Source: Colletes latitarsis (Eukaryota; Arthropoda; Insecta; Hymenoptera; Colletidae). Taken from it: DNA of 64,000 nt. Location: assembly GCF_051014445.1 (NCBI RefSeq), contig NW_027488368.1:5704001-5768000 (forward strand), given 5' to 3'. Shown piece by piece: positions 12,511 to 26,700 of the stretch (positions within the stretch are counted from its first letter, which is position 1; every line of letters starts with the position of its first letter). The notes beneath the pieces were generated by a model. That model searched no databases. It was given only the letters and a program-made list of their open reading frames with translations, and was not told the DNA's origin. A program made the position numbers and the translations under genes.

Positions 12511-15500
12511 ATGTGGCACCACACTGAAACATTCAATTAAACCTGGTCTTGATAAACATTTTAGAGGATAACGCATGTTAGGTTTGGGTTAGGTCTAGGA
12601 TTTGCCCTCATCAGGCTCATACTTTCGCGTTTTTCACATACTTGTTGAACAGATCCTGGGTTATTTTCTGGTTTGGATCACATAGTAATGTGGTACCACA
12701 CTGAAAGAGTTGATTAAACCAGGTTTCGATCAATATTTTTGAGGATAACGCATGTTTGGTCTAGGTTAGGCCTGGGATTTTCACTCATCGGACTCATACT
12801 TTCGCATTCTTCACATACTTGTTGAACGGATCCTCGTTTTTTTCTGGTTTGGATCACGTAGTAATGTGGGACCACACCGAAACAGTCAAGTAAACCTGGC
12901 TTCGATCAATATTTTAGAGAATAATTCATGTTAGGTCTAGGTTAGGTCTGGGATTTGCTCTCATCAGGCTCATTCTTTCGCATATTTCTCATACTTGATG
13001 GCTAGATCCTGGGCTTTTTCTAGATTGCATCACGTAGTAATGAAGTACAACACTGAAACAGTCAATGAAACCTGGTTTCCATCAATATCTTAGAGGACAA
13101 CGCAAGTTAGGTCTGGGATATGTCTGGGATTTGCCCTCATCAGGCTCATACTTTCGCGTTTTTCACATACTTGTTGAACAGATCCTGGGTTTTTTCTGGT
13201 TTGGATCACGTAGTAGTGTGGTACCACGCTGAAACAGTCCATTAAACCTGGTTTGGATCAATATTTTAGAGGATAACGCATGTTAGGTCTAGGTTAGGCC
13301 TGGGATTTTCACTCATCAAACTCATACTTTCGCATTCTTCACATACTTGTTGAACGGATCCTGGGTTATTTCTGGTTTAGATCACGTAGTAATGTGGGAC
13401 CACACTGAAACAGCCAATTAAACCTGGTTTCGATCAATATTTTAGAGAATAATTCATGTTAGGTCTATGTTAGGTCTGGGATTTGCTCTCATCAGGCTCA
13501 TTCTTTCGCATATTTCCCATACATGTTGAACAGATCCTGGGTTTTTTCTGGTTTGGATCACGTAGTAATGTGGGACCACACTGAAACAATCAATTAAACC
13601 TGGTCTTGATAAATATTTTAGAGGATAACGCATGTTAGGTCTGGGTTAGCTCTAGGATTTGCCCTCATCAGGCTCATACTTTCGCATATTTCTCATACTT
13701 CAAGGCTAGATCCTCGGCTGTTTCTGGATTGTATCACGTAGTAATGTGGTACCACGCTGAAACAGTCAATTAAACCTGGTTTCGATCAATATCTTAGAGG
13801 ATAACGCAAGTTAGGTCTGGGATAGGTCTAGGATTTGCCCTCATCAGGCTCTTACATTCGCATATTTCTCATACTTCATGGCTAGATCCTGTGCTATTTC
13901 TGGATTGGATCACGTAGTAAAGTGGTACCACACTGAAACATTCAATGAAACCTGGTCTGGATAAATATTTTAGAGGTTAACGCATCTTAGGTCTGGGTTA
14001 GGTCTAAGATTTGCCCTCATCAGGCTCACAGTTTAGCGTTTTTCACATACTTGTTGAACAGATCCTGGGTTTTTTCTGGTTTGGATCACGAAGTAGTGTG
14101 GTACCACACTGAAACAGTACATTAAACCTGGTTTCGCTCAATATTTTAGAGGATAACGCATGTAAGGTCTAGGTTAGGTCTGGGATTTGCTCTCATCAGG
14201 CTCATTCTTTCGCATATTTCTCATACTTGATGGCTAGATCCTGGGTTTTTTATGGTTTGGATCACGTAGTAGTGTGGTACCACACAGAAACAGTCAAGTA
14301 AACCTGGTTTCGATCAATATTTTAGAGAATAATTCATGTTAGGTCTAGGTTAGGTCTGGGATTTGCTCTCATCAGGCTCATTCTTTCGCATATTTCTCAT
14401 ACACGTTGAACAGATCCTGGGTTTTTTCTGGTTTCGATCACGTAGTAATGTGGGACCACACTGAAACAATCAATTAAACCTGATCTTGATAAATATTTTA
14501 GAGGATAACGCATGTTAGGTCCGGGTTAGGTCTAGGATTTGCCCTCATCAGGCTCATACTTTCGCATATTTCTCATACTTCATGGCTAGATCCTGGGCTG
14601 TTTCTGGATTGTATCACGTAGTAATGTGGTACCACGCTGAAACAGTCAATTAAACCTGGTTTCGATCAATATTTTGGAGGATAATGCAAGTTAGGTCTGG
14701 GATAGGTCTAGGATTTGCCCTCATCAGGCTCTTACTTTCGCATATTTCTCATACTTCATGGCTAGATCCTGGGCTGTTTCTGGATTGGATCACGAAGTAA
14801 AGTGGTACCACACTGAAACATTCAATGAATCCTGGTCTGGATAAATATTTTAGAGGATAACGCATCTTATGTCTGGGTTAGGTCTGAGATTTGCCCTCAT
14901 CAGGCTCACAGTTTAGCGTTTTTCACATACTTGTTGAACAGATCCTGGGTTTTTTCTGGTTTGGATAACGAAGTAGTATGGTACCACACTGAAACAGTCC
15001 ATTAAACCTGGTTTCGCTCAATATTTTAGAGGATAACGCATGTAAGGTCTAGGTTAGGTCTGGGATTTGCTCTCATCAGGCTCATTCTTTCGCATATTTC
15101 TCATACTTGATGGCTAGATCCTGGGCTTTTTCTGGATTGCATCACGTAGTAATGTAGTACCACACTGAAACAGTCAATGAAACCTGGTTTCCATCAATAT
15201 TTTAGAGGACAACGCAAGTTAGGTCTAGGTAAGGCCTGAGATTTTCACTGATCAGACTCATACTCTCGCATTCTTCACATACTTGTTGAACGGATCCTGG
15301 GTTTTTTCTAGTTTGGTTCTCGTAGTAATGTGGCACCACACTGAAACATTCAATTAAACCTGGTCTTGATAAATATTTTAGAGGATAACGCATGTTAGGT
15401 TTGGGTTAGGTCTAGGATTTGCCCTCATCAGGCTCATACTTTCGCGTTTTTCACATACTTGTTGAACAGATCCTGGGTTATTTTCTGGTTTGGATCACAT

Positions 15501-18500
15501 AGTAATGTGGTACCACACTGAAAGAGTTGATTAAACCAGGTTTCGATCAATATTTTTGAGGATAACGCATGTTTGGTCTAGGTTAGGCCTGGGATTTTCA
15601 CTCATCGGACTCATACTTTCGCATTCTTCACATACTTGTTAAACGGATCCTCGTTTTTTTCTGGTTTGGATCACGTAGTAATGTGGGACCACACCGAAAC
15701 AGTCAAGTAAACCTGGCTTCGATCAATATTTTAGAGAATAATTCATGTTAGGTCTAGGTTAGGTCTGGGATTTGCTCTCATCAGGCTCATTCTTTCGCAT
15801 ATTTCTCATACTTGATGGCTAGATCCTGGGCTTTTTCTAGATTGCATCACGTAGTAATGAAGTACAACACTGAAACAGTCAATGAAACCTGGTTTCCATC
15901 AATATCTTAGAGGACAACGCAAGTTAGGTCTGGGATATGTCTGGGATTTGCCCTCATCAGGCTCATACTTTCGCGTTTTTCACATACTTGTTGAACAGAT
16001 CCAGGGTTTTTTCTGGTTTGGATTACGTAGTAGTGTGGTACCACGCTGAAACAGTCCATTAAACCTGGTTTGGATCAATATTTTAGAGGATAACGCATGT
16101 TAGGTCTAGGTTAGGCCTGGGATTTTCACTCATCAGACTCATACTTTCGCATTCTTCACATACTTGTTGAACGGATCCTGGGTTATTTCTGGTTTAGATC
16201 ACGTAGTAATGTGGGACCACACTGAAACAGTCAATTAAACCTGGTTTCGATCAATATTTTAGAGAATAATTCATGTTAGGTCTATGTTAGGTCTGGGATT
16301 TGCTCTCATCAGGCTCATTCTTTCGCATATTTCCCATACATGTTGAACAGATCCTGGGTTTTTTCTGGTTTGGATCACGTAGTAATGTGGGACCACACTG
16401 AAACAATCAATTAAACCTGGTCTTGATAAATATTTTAGAGGATAACGCATGTTAGGTCTGGGTTAGGTCTAGGATTTGCCCTCATCAGGCTCATACTTTC
16501 GCATATTTCTCATACTTCAAGGCTAGATCCTCGGCTGTTTCTGGATTGTATCACGTAGTAATGTGGTACCACGCTGAAACAGTCAATTAAACCTGGTTTC
16601 GATCAATATTTTAGAGGATAACGCAAGTTAGGTCTGGGATAGGTCTAGGATTTGCCCTCATCAGGCACTTACATTCGCATATTTCTCATACTTCATGGCT
16701 AGATCCTGTGCTATTTCTGGATTGGATCACGTAGTAAAGCGGTACCACACTGAAACATTCAATGAAACCTGGTCTGGATAAATATTTTAGAGGTTAACGC
16801 ATCTTAGGTCTGGGTTAGGTCTAAGATTTGCCCTCATCAGGCTCACAGTTTAGCGTTTTTCACATACTTGTTGAACAGATCCTGGGTTTTTTCTGGTTTG
16901 GATCACGAAGTAGTGTGGTACCACACTGAAACAGTCCATTAAACCTGGTTTCGCTCAATATTTTAGAGGATAACGCATGTAAGGTCTAGGTTAGGTCTGG
17001 GATTTGCTCTCATCAGGCTCATTCTTTCGCATATTTCTCATACTTGTTGGCTAGATCCTGGGTTTTTTATGGTTTGGATCACGTAGTAGTGTGGTACCAC
17101 ACTGAAACAGTCAAGTAAACCTGGTTTCGATCAATATTTTAGAGAATAATTCATGTTAGGTCTAGGTTAGGTCTGGGATTTGCTCTCATCAGGCTCATTC
17201 TTTCGCATATTTCTCATACACGTTGAACAGATCCTGGGTTTTTTCTGGTTTGGATCACGTAGTAATGTGGGACCACACTGAAACAATCAATTAAACCTGA
17301 TCTTGATAAATATTTTAGAGGATAACGCATGTTAGGTCCGGGTTAGGTCTAGGATTTGCCCTCATCAGGCTCATACTTTCGCATATTTCTCATACTTCAT
17401 GGCTAGATCCTGGGCTGTTTCTGGATTGTATCACGTAGTAATGTGGTACCACGCTGAAACAGTCAATTAAACCTGGTTTCGATCAATATTTTAGAGGATA
17501 ACGCAAGTTAGGTCTGGGATAGGTCTAGGATTTGCCCTCATCAGGCTCTTACTTTCGCATATTTCTCATACTTCATGGCTAGATCCTGGGCTGTTTCTGG
17601 ATTGGATCACGTAGTAAAGTGGTACCACACTGAAACATTCAATGAATCCTGGTCTGGATAAATATTTTAGAGGATAACGCATCTTATGTCTGGGTTAGGT
17701 CTGAGATTTGCCCTCATCAGGCTCACAGTTTAGAGTTTTTCACATACTTGTTGAACAGATCCTGGGTTTTTTCTGGTTTGGATCACGAAGTAGTGTGGTA
17801 CCACACTGAAACAGTCAATTAAACCTGGCTTCGATCAATATTTTAGAGAATAATTCATGTTAGGTCTAGGTTAGGTCTGGGATTTGCTGTCATCAGGCTC
17901 ATTCTTTCGCATATTTCTCATACTTGATGGCTAGATCCTGGGCTTTTTCTAGATTGCATCACGTAGTAATGAAGTACAACACTGAAACAGTCAATGAAAC
18001 CTGGTTTCCATCAATATCTTAGAGGACAACGCAAGTTAGGTCTGGGATATGTCTGGGATTTGCCCTCATCAGGCTCATACTTTCGCGTTTTTCACATACT
18101 TGTTGAACAGATCCTGGGTTTTTTCTGTTTTGGATCACGTAGTAGTGTGGCACCACGCTGAAACAGTCCATTAAACCTGGTTTGGATCAATATTTTAGAG
18201 GATAACGCATGTTAGGTCTAGGTTAGCCCTGGGATTTTCACTCATTAGACTCATACTTTCGCCTTCTTCACATACTTGTTGAACGGATCCTGGGTTATTT
18301 CTGGTTTAGATCACGTAGTAATGTGGGACCACACTGAAACAGTCAATTAAACCTGGTTTCGATCAATATTTTAGAGAATAATTCATGTTAGGTCTATGTT
18401 AGGTCTGGGATTTGCTCTCATCAGGCTCACAGTTTAGCGTTTTTCACATACTTGTTGAACAGATCCTGGGTTTTTTCTGGTTTGGATCACGAAGTAGTGT

Positions 18501-21500
18501 GGTACCACACTGAAACAGTCCATTAAACCTGGTTTCGCTCAATATTTTAGAGGATAACGCATGTAAGGTCTAGGTTAGGTCTGGGATTTGCTCTCATCAG
18601 GCTCATTCTTTCGCATATTTCTCATACTTGATGGCTAGATCCTGGGTTTTTTATGGTTTGGATCACGTAGTAGTGTGGTACCACACCGAAACAGTCGATT
18701 AAACCTGGTTTCGATCAATATTTTAGAGGATAACACAATTTAAGTCTGGGATTGGTCTGGGATTTGACCTCATCAGACTCATACTTTCGCGTTTTTCAGA
18801 TACTTGTTGAACAGATCCTGGGTTATTTTCTGGTTTGGATCACATAGTAATGTGGTACCACACTGAAACAGTAGATTAAACCAGGTTTCGATCAATATTT
18901 TTGAGGATAACGCATGTTAGGTCTAGGTTAGGCCTGGGATTTTCACTCATCGGACTCATGCTTTCGCATTCTTCACATACTTGTTGAACGGATCCTGGTT
19001 TTTTTCTGGTTTGGATCACGTAGTAATGTGGGACCACACTGAAACAGTCAATTAAACCTGGTTTCGGTCAATATTTTAGAGAATAATTCATGTTAGGTCT
19101 AGGTTAGGTCTGCGATTTGCTCTCATCAGGCACATTCTTTCGCATATTTCTCAAACTTGATGGCTAGATCCTGGGCTTTTTCTGGATTGCATCACGTAGT
19201 AATGTGGTACCACACTGAAACTTTCAATTAAACCAGGTCTTGATAAAAATTTTAGAGGCTAACGCATGTTAGGTCTGGGTTAGGTCTAGGATGTGCCCTC
19301 ATCAGGCTCATACTTTTGCATATTTCTCATACTTCATGGCTAGATCCTGGGCTTTTCCTGGATTGCATCACGTAGTAAAGTGGTACCACACTGAAACATT
19401 CAATGAAACCTGGTCTGGATAAATATTTTAGCGGTTAACGCATCTTAGGTCTGGATTAGGTCTACGATTTGCCCTCATCAGGCTCGCAGTTTAGCGTCTT
19501 TCACATACTTGTTGAACAGATCCTGGGTTTTTTCTCGTTTGGATCACGTAGTAATGTGGGACCACACTGAAACAGTCAATTAAACCTGGTTTCGATCAAT
19601 ATTTTAGAGGATAACGCATGTAAGGTCTAGGTTAGGTCTGGGATTTGCTCTCATCAGGCTCATTCTTTCGCATATTTCTCATACTTGATGGCTAGATCCT
19701 GGGTTTTTTATGGTTTGGATCACGTAGTAGTGTGGTACCACACAGAAACAGTCAAGTAAACCTGGTTTCGATCAATATTTTAGAGAATAATTCATGTTAG
19801 GTCTAGGTTAGGTCTGGGATTTGCTCTCATCAGGCTCATTCTTTCGCATATTTCTCATACACGTTGAACAGATCCTGGGTTTTTTCTGGTTTCGATCACG
19901 TAGTAATGTGGGACCACACTGAAACAATCAATTAAACCTGATCTTGATAAATATTTTAGAGGATAACGCATGTTAGGTCCGGGTTAGATCTAGGATTTGC
20001 CCTCATCAGGCTCATACTTTCGCATATTTCTCATACTTGATGACTAGATCCTGGGCTTTTTCTGGATTGCATCACGTAGTAATGTAGTACCACACTGAAA
20101 CAGTCAATGAAACCTGGTTTCCATCAATATTTTAGAGGACAACGCAAGTTAGGTCTAGGTAAGGCCTGAGATTTTCACTGATCAGACTCATACTCTCGCA
20201 TTCTTCACATACTTGTTGAACAGATCCTGGGTTTTTTCTGGTTTGGTTCTCGTAGTAATGTGGCACCACACTGAAACATTCAATTAAACCTGGTCTTGAT
20301 AAATATTTTAGAGGATAACGCATGTTAGGTTTGGGTTAGGTCTAGGATTTGCCCTCATCAGGCTCATACTTTCGCGTTTTTCACATACTTGTTGAACAGA
20401 TCCTGGGTTATTTTCTGGTTTGGATCACATAGTAATGTGGTACCACACTGAAAGAGTTGATTAAACCAGGTTTCGATCAATATTTTTGAGGATAACGCAT
20501 GTTTGGTCTAGGTTAGGCCTGGGATTTTCACTCATCGGACTCATACTTTCGCATTCTTCACATACTTGTTGAACGGATCCTCGATTTTTTCTGGTTTGGA
20601 TCACGTAGTAATGTGGGACCACACCGAAACCGTCAAGTAAACCTGGCTTCGATCAATATTTTAGAGAATAATTCATGTTAGGTCTAGGTTAGGTCTGGGA
20701 TTTGCTCTCATCAGGCTCATTCTTTCGCATATTTCTCATACTTGATGGCTAGATCCTGGGCTTTTTCTAGATTGCATCACGTAGTAATGAAGTACAACAC
20801 TGAAACAGTCACTGAAACCTGGTTTCCATCATTATCTTAGAGGACAACGCAAGTTAGGTCTGGGATATGTCTGGGATTTGCCCTCATCAGGCTCATACTT
20901 TCGCGTTTTTCACATACTTGTTGAACAGATCCTGGGTTTTTTCTGGTTTGGATCACGTAGTAGTGCGGTACCACGCTGAAACAGTCCATTAAACCTGGTT
21001 TGGATCAATATTTTAGAGGATAACGCATGTTAGGTCTAGGTTAGGCCTGGGATTTTCACTCATCAGACTCATACTTTCGCATTCTTCACATACTTGTTGA
21101 ACGGATCCTGGGTTATTTCTGGTTTAGATCACGTAGTAATGTGGGACCACACTGAAACAGTCAATTAAACCTGGTTTCGATCAATATTTTAGAGAATAAT
21201 TCATGTTAGGTCTATGTTAGGTCTGGGATTTGCTCTCATCAGGCTCATTCTTTCGCATATTTCCCATACATGTTGAACAGATCCTGGGTTTTTTCTGGTT
21301 TGGATCACGTAGTAATGTGGGACCACACTGAAACAATCAATTAAACCTGGTCTTGATAAATATTTTAGAGGATAACGCATGTTAGGTCTGGGTTAGGTCT
21401 AGGATTTGCCCTCATCAGGCTCATACTTTCGCATATTTCTCATACTTCAAGGCTAGATCCTCGGCTGTTTCTGGATTGTATCACGTAGTAATGTGGTACC

Positions 21501-23767
21501 ACGCTGAAACAGTCAATTAAACCTGGTTTCGATCAATATTTTAGAGGATAACGCAAGTTAGGTCTGGGATAGGTCTAGGATTTGCCCTCATCAGGCTCTT
21601 ACTTTCGCATATTTCTCATACTTCATGGCTAGATCCTGGGCTGTTTCTGGATTGGATCACGTAGTAAAGTGGTACCACACTGAAACATTCAATGAATCCT
21701 GGTCTGGATAAATATTTTAGAGGATAACGCATCTTATGTCTGGGTTAGGTCTGAGATTTGCCCTCATCAGGCTCACAGTTTAGCGTTTTTCACATACTTG
21801 TTGAACAGATCCTGGGTTTTTTCTGGTTTGGATCACGAAGTAGTGTGGTACCACACTGAAACAGTCCATTAAACCTGGTTTCGCTCAATATTTTAGAGGA
21901 TAACGCATGTAAGGTCTAGGTTAGGTCTGGGATTTGCTCTCATCAGGCTCATTCTTTCGCATATTTCTCATACTTGATGGCTAGATCCTGGGCTTTTTCT
22001 GGATTGCATCACGTAGTAATGTAGTACCACACTGAAACAGTCAATGAAACCTGGTTTCCATCAATATTTTAGAGGACAACGCAAGTTAGGTCTAGGTAAG
22101 GCCTGAGATTTTCACTGATCAGACTCATACTTTCGCATTCTTCACATACTTGTTGAACGGATCCTCGTTTTTTTCTGGTTTGGATCACGTAGTAATGTGG
22201 GACCACACTGAAACAGTCAATTAAACCTGGCTTCGATCAATATTTTAGAGAATAATTCATGTTAGGTCTAGGTTAGGTCTGGGATTTGCTCTCATCAGGC
22301 TCATTCTTTCGCATATTTCTCATACTTGATGGCTAGATCCTGGGCTTTTTCTAGATTGCATCACGTAGTAATGAAGTACAACACTGAAACAGTCAATGAA
22401 ACCTGGTTTCCATCAATATCTTAGAGGACAACGCAAGTTAGGTCTGGGATATGTCTGGGATTTGCCCTCATCAGGCTCATACTATCGCGTTTTTCACATA
22501 CTTGTTGAACAGATCCTGGGTTTTTTCTGGTTTGGATCACGTAGTAGTGTGGCACCACGCTGAAACAGTCCATTAAACCTGGTTTGGATCAATATTTTAG
22601 AGGATAACGCATGTTAGGTCTAGGTTAGGCCTGGGATTTTCACTCATTAGACTCATACTTTCGCATTCTTCACATACTTGTTGAACGGATCCTGGGTTAT
22701 TTCTGGTTTAGATCACGTAGTAATGTGGGACCACACTGAAACAGTCAATTAAACCTGGTTTCGATCAATATTTTAGAGAATAATTCATGTTAGGTCTATG
22801 TTAGGTCTGGGATTTGCTCTCATCAGGCTCACAGTTTAGCGTTTTTCAGATACTTGTTGAACAGATCCTGGGTTTTTTCTGGTTTGGATCACGAAGTAGT
22901 GTGGTACCACACTGAAACAGTCCATTAAACCTGGTTTCGCTCAATATTTTAGAGGATAACGCATGTAAGGTCTAGGTTAGGTCTGGGATTTGCTCTCATC
23001 AGGCTCATTCTTTCGCATATTTCTCATACTTGATGGCTAGATCCTGGGTTTTTTATGGTTTGGATCACGTAGTAGTGTGGTACCACACCGAAACAGTCGA
23101 TTAAACCTGGTTTCGATCAATATTTTAGAGGATAACACAATTTAAGTCTGGGGTTGGTCTGGGATTTGACCTCATCAGACTCATACTTTCGCGTTTTTCA
23201 GATACTTGTTGAACAGATCCTGGGTTATTTTCTGGTTTGAATCACATAGTAATGTGGTACCACACTGAAACAGTAGATTAAACCAGGTTTCGATCAATAT
23301 TTTTGAGGATAACGCATGTTAGGTCTAGGTTAGGCCTGGGATTTTCACTCATCGGACTCATGCTTTCGCATTCTTCACATACTTGTTGAACGGATCCTGG
23401 TTTTTTTCTGGTTTGGATCACGTAGTAATGTGGGACCACACTGAAACAGTCAATTAAACCTGGTTTCGGTCAATATTTTAGAGAATAATTCATGTTAGGT
23501 CTAGGTTAGGTCTGGGATTTGCCCTCATCAGGCTCATTCTTTCGCATATTTCTCAAACTTGATGGCTAGATCCTGGGCTTTTTCTGGATTGCATCACGTA
23601 GTAATGAAGTACAACACTGAAACAGTCAATTAAACCAGGTCTTGATAGAATTTTAGAGGCTAACGCATGTTAGGTCTGGGTTAGGTCTAGGATGTGCCCT
23701 CATCAGGCTCATACTTTTGCATATTTCTCATACTTCATGGCTAGATCCTGGGCTTTTCCTGGATTGC
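12324..23767. repeat. Large higher-order repeat, copy 1 (11,444 bp, about 65 monomers)
   Basis: This block repeats from 23768 onward at an offset of 11444 bp. Rare variants fix the alignment: ttagctctagg at 13646 and 25090, gataaacatt at 12551 and 23995, ttctagtttgg near 15306 and 26750, and caggcacttacattc near 16663 and 28107. Inside the block, two related halves are about 4930 bp apart (variants at 15202 and 20132, and at 16519 and 21449). Relative to copy 2 it lacks two monomers near 17.8 kb and five near 21.6 kb. No gene is seen. Confidence 0.88.
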
Positions 23768-26700
23768 ATCACGTAGTAATGTGGTACCACGCTGAAACAG
23801 TCAATTAAACCTGGTTTCGATCAATATTTTAGAGGATAACGCAAGTTAGGTCTGGGATAGGTCTAGGATTTGCCCTCATCAGGCTCTTACTTTCGCATAT
23901 TTCTCATTCTTCATGGCTAGATCCTGGGCTGTTTCTGGATTGGATCACGTAGTAATGTGGCACCACACTGAAACATTCAATTAAACCTGGTCTTGATAAA
24001 CATTTTAGAGGATAACGCATGTTAGGTTTGGGTTAGGTCTAGGATTTGCCCTCATCAGGCTCATACTTTCGCGTTTTTCACATACTTGTTGAACAGATCC
24101 TGGGTTATTTTCTGGTTTGGATCACATAGTAATGTGGTACCACACTGAAAGAGTTGATTAAACCAGGTTTCGATCAATATTTTTGAGGATAACGCATGTT
24201 TGGTCTAGGTTAGGCCTGGGATTTTCACTCATCGGACTCATACTTTCGCATTCTTCACATACTTGTTGAACGGATCCTCGTTTTTTTCTGGTTTGGATCA
24301 CGTAGTAATGTGGGACCACACCGAAACAGTCAAGTAAACCTGGCTTCGATCAATATTTTAGAGAATAATTCATGTTAGGTCTAGGTTAGGTCTGGGATTT
24401 GCTCTCATCAGGCTCATTCTTTCGCATATTTCTCATACTTGAAGGCTAGATCCTGGGCTTTTTCTAGATTGCATCACGTAGTAATGAAGTACAACACTGA
24501 AACAGTCAATGAAACCTGGTTTCCATCAATATCTTAGAGGACAACGCAAGTTAGGTCTGGGATATGTCTGGGATTTGCCCTCATCAGGCTCATACTTTCG
24601 CGTTTTTCACATACTTGTTGAACAGATCCTGGGTTTTTTCTGGTTTGGATCACGTAGTAGTGTGGTACCACGCTGAAACAGTCCATTAAACCTGGTTTGG
24701 ATCAATATTTTAGAGGATAACGCATGTTAGGTCTAGGTTAGGCCTGGGATTTTCACTCATCAAACTCATACTTTCGCATTCTTCACATACTTGTTGAACG
24801 GATCCTGGGTTATTTCTGGTTTAGATCACGTAGTAATGTGGGACCACACTGAAACAGCCAATTAAACCTGGTTTCGATCAATATTTTAGAGAATAATTCA
24901 TGTTAGGTCTATGTTAGGTCTGGGATTTGCTCTCATCAGGCTCATTCTTTCGCATATTTCCCATACATGTTGAACAGATCCTGGGTTTTTTCTGGTTTGG
25001 ATCACGTAGTAATGTGGGACCACACTGAAACAATCAATTAAACCTGGTCTTGATAAATATTTTAGAGGATAACGCATGTTAGGTCTGGGTTAGCTCTAGG
25101 ATTTGCCCTCATCAGGCTCATACTTTCGCATATTTCTCATACTTCAAGGCTAGATCCTCGGCTGTTTCTGGATTGTATCACGTAGTAATGTGGTACCACG
25201 CTGAAACAGTCAATTAAACCTGGTTTCGATCAATATCTTAGAGGATAACGCAAGTTAGGTCTGGGATAGGTCTAGGATTTGCCCTCATCAGGCTCTTACA
25301 TTCGCATATTTCTCATACTTCATGGCTAGATCCTGTGCTATTTCTGGATTGGATCACGTAGTAAAGTGGTACCACACTGAAACATTCAATGAAACCTGGT
25401 CTGGATAAATATTTTAGAGGTTAACGCATCTTAGGTCTGGGTTAGGTCTAAGATTTGCCCTCATCAGGCTCACAGTTTAGCGTTTTTCACATACTTGTTG
25501 AACAGATCCTGGGTTTTTTCTGGTTTGGATCACGAAGTAGTGTGGTACCACACTGAAACAGTACATTAAACCTGGTTTCGCTCAATATTTTAGAGGATAA
25601 CGCATGTAAGGTCTAGGTTAGGTCTGGGATTTGCTCTCATCAGGCTCATTCTTTCGCATATTTCTCATACTTGATGGCTAGATCCTGGGTTTTTTATGGT
25701 TTGGATCACGTAGTAGTGTGGTACCACACAGAAACAGTCAAGTAAACCTGGTTTCGATCAATATTTTAGAGAATAATTCATGTTAGGTCTAGGTTAGGTC
25801 TGGGATTTGCTCTCATCAGGCTCATTCTTTCGCATATTTCTCATACACGTTGAACAGATCCTGGGTTTTTTCTGGTTTCGATCACGTAGTAATGTGGGAC
25901 CACACTGAAACAATCAATTAAACCTGATCTTGATAAATATTTTAGAGGATAACGCATGTTAGGTCCGGGTTAGGTCTAGGATTTGCCCTCATCAGGCTCA
26001 TACTTTCGCATATTTCTCATACTTCATGGCTAGATCCTGGGCTGTTTCTGGATTGTATCACGTAGTAATGTGGTACCACGCTGAAACAGTCAATTAAACC
26101 TGGTTTCGATCAATATTTTGGAGGATAATGCAAGTTAGGTCTGGGATAGGTCTAGGATTTGCCCTCATCAGGCTCTTACTTTCGCATATTTCTCATACTT
26201 CATGGCTAGATCCTGGGCTGTTTCTGGATTGGATCACGAAGTAAAGTGGTACCACACTGAAACATTCAATGAATCCTGGTCTGGATAAATATTTTAGAGG
26301 ATAACGCATCTTATGTCTGGGTTAGGTCTGAGATTTGCCCTCATCAGGCTCACAGTTTAGCGTTTTTCACATACTTGTTGAACAGATCCTGGGTTTTTTC
26401 TGGTTTGGATAACGAAGTAGTATGGTACCACACTGAAACAGTCCATTAAACCTGGTTTCGCTCAATATTTTAGAGGATAACGCATGTAAGGTCTAGGTTA
26501 GGTCTGGGATTTGCTCTCATCAGGCTCATTCTTTCGCATATTTCTCATACTTGATGGCTAGATCCTGGGCTTTTTCTGGATTGCATCACGTAGTAATGTA
26601 GTACCACACTGAAACAGTCAATGAAACCTGGTTTCCATCAATATTTTAGAGGACAACGCAAGTTAGGTCTAGGTAAGGCCTGAGATTTTCACTGATCAGA

